This document shows, in pieces, positions 62,801-64,000 of a stretch of 64,000 nucleotides of DNA. The stretch's first letter is position 1. Each line of letters begins with the position of its first letter. The translations under genes and the position numbers were made by a program. The notes under the pieces are model-generated. The model had not been told where the DNA came from, ran no database searches, and saw nothing but the letters and a program-made list of their open reading frames with translations. This DNA comes from Setaria digitata (Eukaryota > Nematoda > Chromadorea > Rhabditida > Setariidae), in contig RCAB01000066.1 in NCBI GenBank assembly GCA_003640385.1, positions 82,001 to 146,000 of the forward strand, in the 5' to 3' direction.

Positions 62801-63823
62801 CCTTTGTCGCCTCTGTGCGTTTATCAGATGAAGTCGCAAAAGAAGAGGAAAGCCAATCTGAACTGCCAATTAGTAGTGGTAGTGGTCTTGAAAGGTTTTC
62901 ATCCTAAAAAAAAAAAAAAAAAAAAGTGGTTATATGAACTTGAATATTTATAAATTCCCACCTAAAGCTTACCGCTACGAGACAAAAGGAAGGGGAGAAC
63001 AAAAACTGTAATTACATGGAAATTTTCATTTTCTAGAAAAACTCAAAAAAAAAAGCACGTATGGCTCGAAGATTGGCTCAGGCAGACATGTCGGATCGTC
63101 TTCTTCATCTAAATCTTCAGGGCGTAAATCAATTCGTTTGAAACGCGTTCGCATCAACTCTAATCCCATTGAAACTGCTTCGCGCAAGTTATCAGTTGCT
63201 CCCACTTGCTTATTTGAGCTTATCTGAATCATTGAATAAATGAAAAAAATTTATTACCGAAAACTAGACACCAAATTTCGAAACATGAAAAGTAAATTAG
63301 AAGCTAACCGTTTGGGAAGTGGACGTTGGTTTGACGTTGAGCGATATATCATCTCCCACGCGCTGAAACATAACTGTGCAACCTTAGACGATGGTGAATT
63401 TCCCACCGTTCATCTTCTACAGCTTAATGGACGAAGAATCACTTCTCATCGTTTAGTTCAGATGCAGAAGAATCCAACGTTTTTCAGAGTTAATAGAAAA
63501 TCTTACTGCTTTCACCACTACGACATATATACTGAATAGGAAAAATGAAAAAAAAAAAAGTTATAATTAAAATAGAAAGTACAACAATGCAGGAAAGCAC
63601 CGATGTTATGCTCAAATTCGGTGAGAAAATGGACATGAATGTGATGAAATAAACAGACACTTTCAATAAACTGGTCTGCAGCAAATAAGGACAACTGATT
63701 GTTGAGATTCGAAACTCCCACACATGTATTGGATATTTTCAGAAAATTCTCTTGAACTGCATCCGAAACACTGCTCATCTTTGAACTTAATGATGAGCTA
63801 ATTTCCTCTAGCACATCACAAAG
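59847..63823 (-). CDS. WASHC2: WASH complex subunit 2 (FAM21/WASHC2); 5' end beyond the window
   Basis: FAM21 is the long-tailed WASH-complex subunit that recruits it to retromer-bearing endosomes and binds capping protein. Eleven exons, 5' to 3' on the minus strand, keep frame: 63659-63823, 63059-63223, 62802-62903, 62435-62520, 62197-62272, 61869-61971, 61598-61767, 61289-61369, 61064-61201, 60620-60841, 59847-60539; 666 residues are in the window. The N-terminal helical head appears as LSLFAADQFIES, then NLREAVSMGLELMRTRFKRI, then SRPLPLLIGS, which match the FAM21 head (N-terminal exons are upstream of 63823). The tail is low-complexity with acidic LFa-type motifs that bind retromer: DEDDLFSDL, SDSDDDIFSTF, LFDSDDEDLF and the extreme C-terminus IFSDDSDGDLFK. 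A RAKGPPRRSPSR basic block is also family-like. The human protein is about 1340 residues, so this tail is compact. Confidence 0.9.
63240..63539 (+). CDS. Possible nested antisense gene or exon in a FAM21 intron
   Basis: A 99-codon frame lies on the opposite strand wholly inside the FAM21 intron 63224-63658, filling most of it. I do not recognise a family. It reads as a mixed, soluble, basic protein with blocks such as GSGRWFDVERYIISHALKHN and TVHLLQLNGRRITSHRLVQM, and its codon composition is less AT-biased than surrounding introns. The ATG at 63240 is one possible start; MKSKLEANRLG begins at 63285. TTTGAG ends at 63218, a weak upstream acceptor. It could also be one exon of a longer plus-strand gene, a captured fragment, or chance. 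Confidence 0.4.
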   Translation: MKKIYYRKLDTKFRNMKSKLEANRLGSGRWFDVERYIISHALKHNCATLDDGEFPTVHLLQLNGRRITSHRLVQMQKNPTFFRVNRKSYCFHHYDIYTE

Positions 63824-64000
63824 CTAAAAAAGTTTTAAAATAGCGCAATTCTATAAGTGATGCAAATTAGACATCACTTCACAGTTCCTGTATGCAATAT
63901 TTATTTGAACGGTGGTCTTATTCGTATGACAAATATTGCACATCGAATAAGATACGTGAAAGCATAAGTTATTGAAATGAAACCATCGGAAATTCAAGAA
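63824..64000 (-). other. FAM21 intron sequence at the window edge
   Basis: The acceptor CTTTTTTAG precedes the FAM21 exon at 63823 (minus strand). The rest to the window end shows no coding frame and is taken as intron. Confidence 0.6.

Noticed and set aside
1..64000. tRNA genes, CRISPR arrays, bacterial insertion sequences, or bacterial (Wolbachia-type) gene transfers
   Set aside because: I looked for T-loop/A-box patterns, regularly spaced repeats and intronless bacterial-style frames and saw none that I can support.

Overview
The window is AT-rich eukaryotic chromosomal DNA. Its genes are intron-dense, with short exons, GT-AG introns rich in homopolymer runs, and candidate acceptor sites a few bases upstream of several start codons. 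That pattern, plus the protein families, points to a nematode. A 105-base piece of 18S rRNA and the AT-rich gene style fit a spirurid/filarial worm, but the species is inferred, not proven. Two single-base 'n' joins flanked by near-identical copies show this is a draft scaffold.

Eight protein genes are supported. Seven of them have exon chains that I could close in frame from start to stop or to the window edge. From left to right: the 3' part of a BAG6-like chaperone gene (+, 118-6567); a complete TIPRL/TIP41 phosphatase-regulator gene (+, 7669-9691); a secreted BPI/LBP-family lipid-binding protein (-, 12560-17728); a divergent class-II-like myosin heavy chain of 1485 codons (+, 21146-34842); the nucleoporin NUP35/NUP53 (+, 37285-40234); a small single C2H2 zinc-finger protein (+, 42798-44208); cytochrome c (+, 45375-46439); the bromodomain AAA ATPase ATAD2/LEX-1 (+, 49182-57666); and most of the WASH-complex subunit FAM21/WASHC2 (-, 59847 to 63823, with its 5' end beyond the window). 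That makes nine including the zinc-finger gene, whose family I do not recognise beyond the finger itself.

The genes do not form an obvious pathway or operon. Spacings are 1-3.4 kb, and TIPRL/BPI and ATAD2/FAM21 are convergent pairs. They are housekeeping functions (protein quality control, PP2A regulation, nuclear pore, respiration, chromatin, endosomal actin) with two lineage-flavoured genes, the BPI-like protein and the odd myosin.

The non-genic parts hold microsatellites, long poly(A/T) tracts, several perfect inverted repeats (notably in the last NUP35 intron and downstream of it), and a degenerate trinucleotide field at 35.9-36.5 kb. The 18S rRNA fragment sits inside that field, bracketed by a 32-base direct repeat. 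A 99-codon open frame lies antisense inside a FAM21 intron and may be a nested gene.
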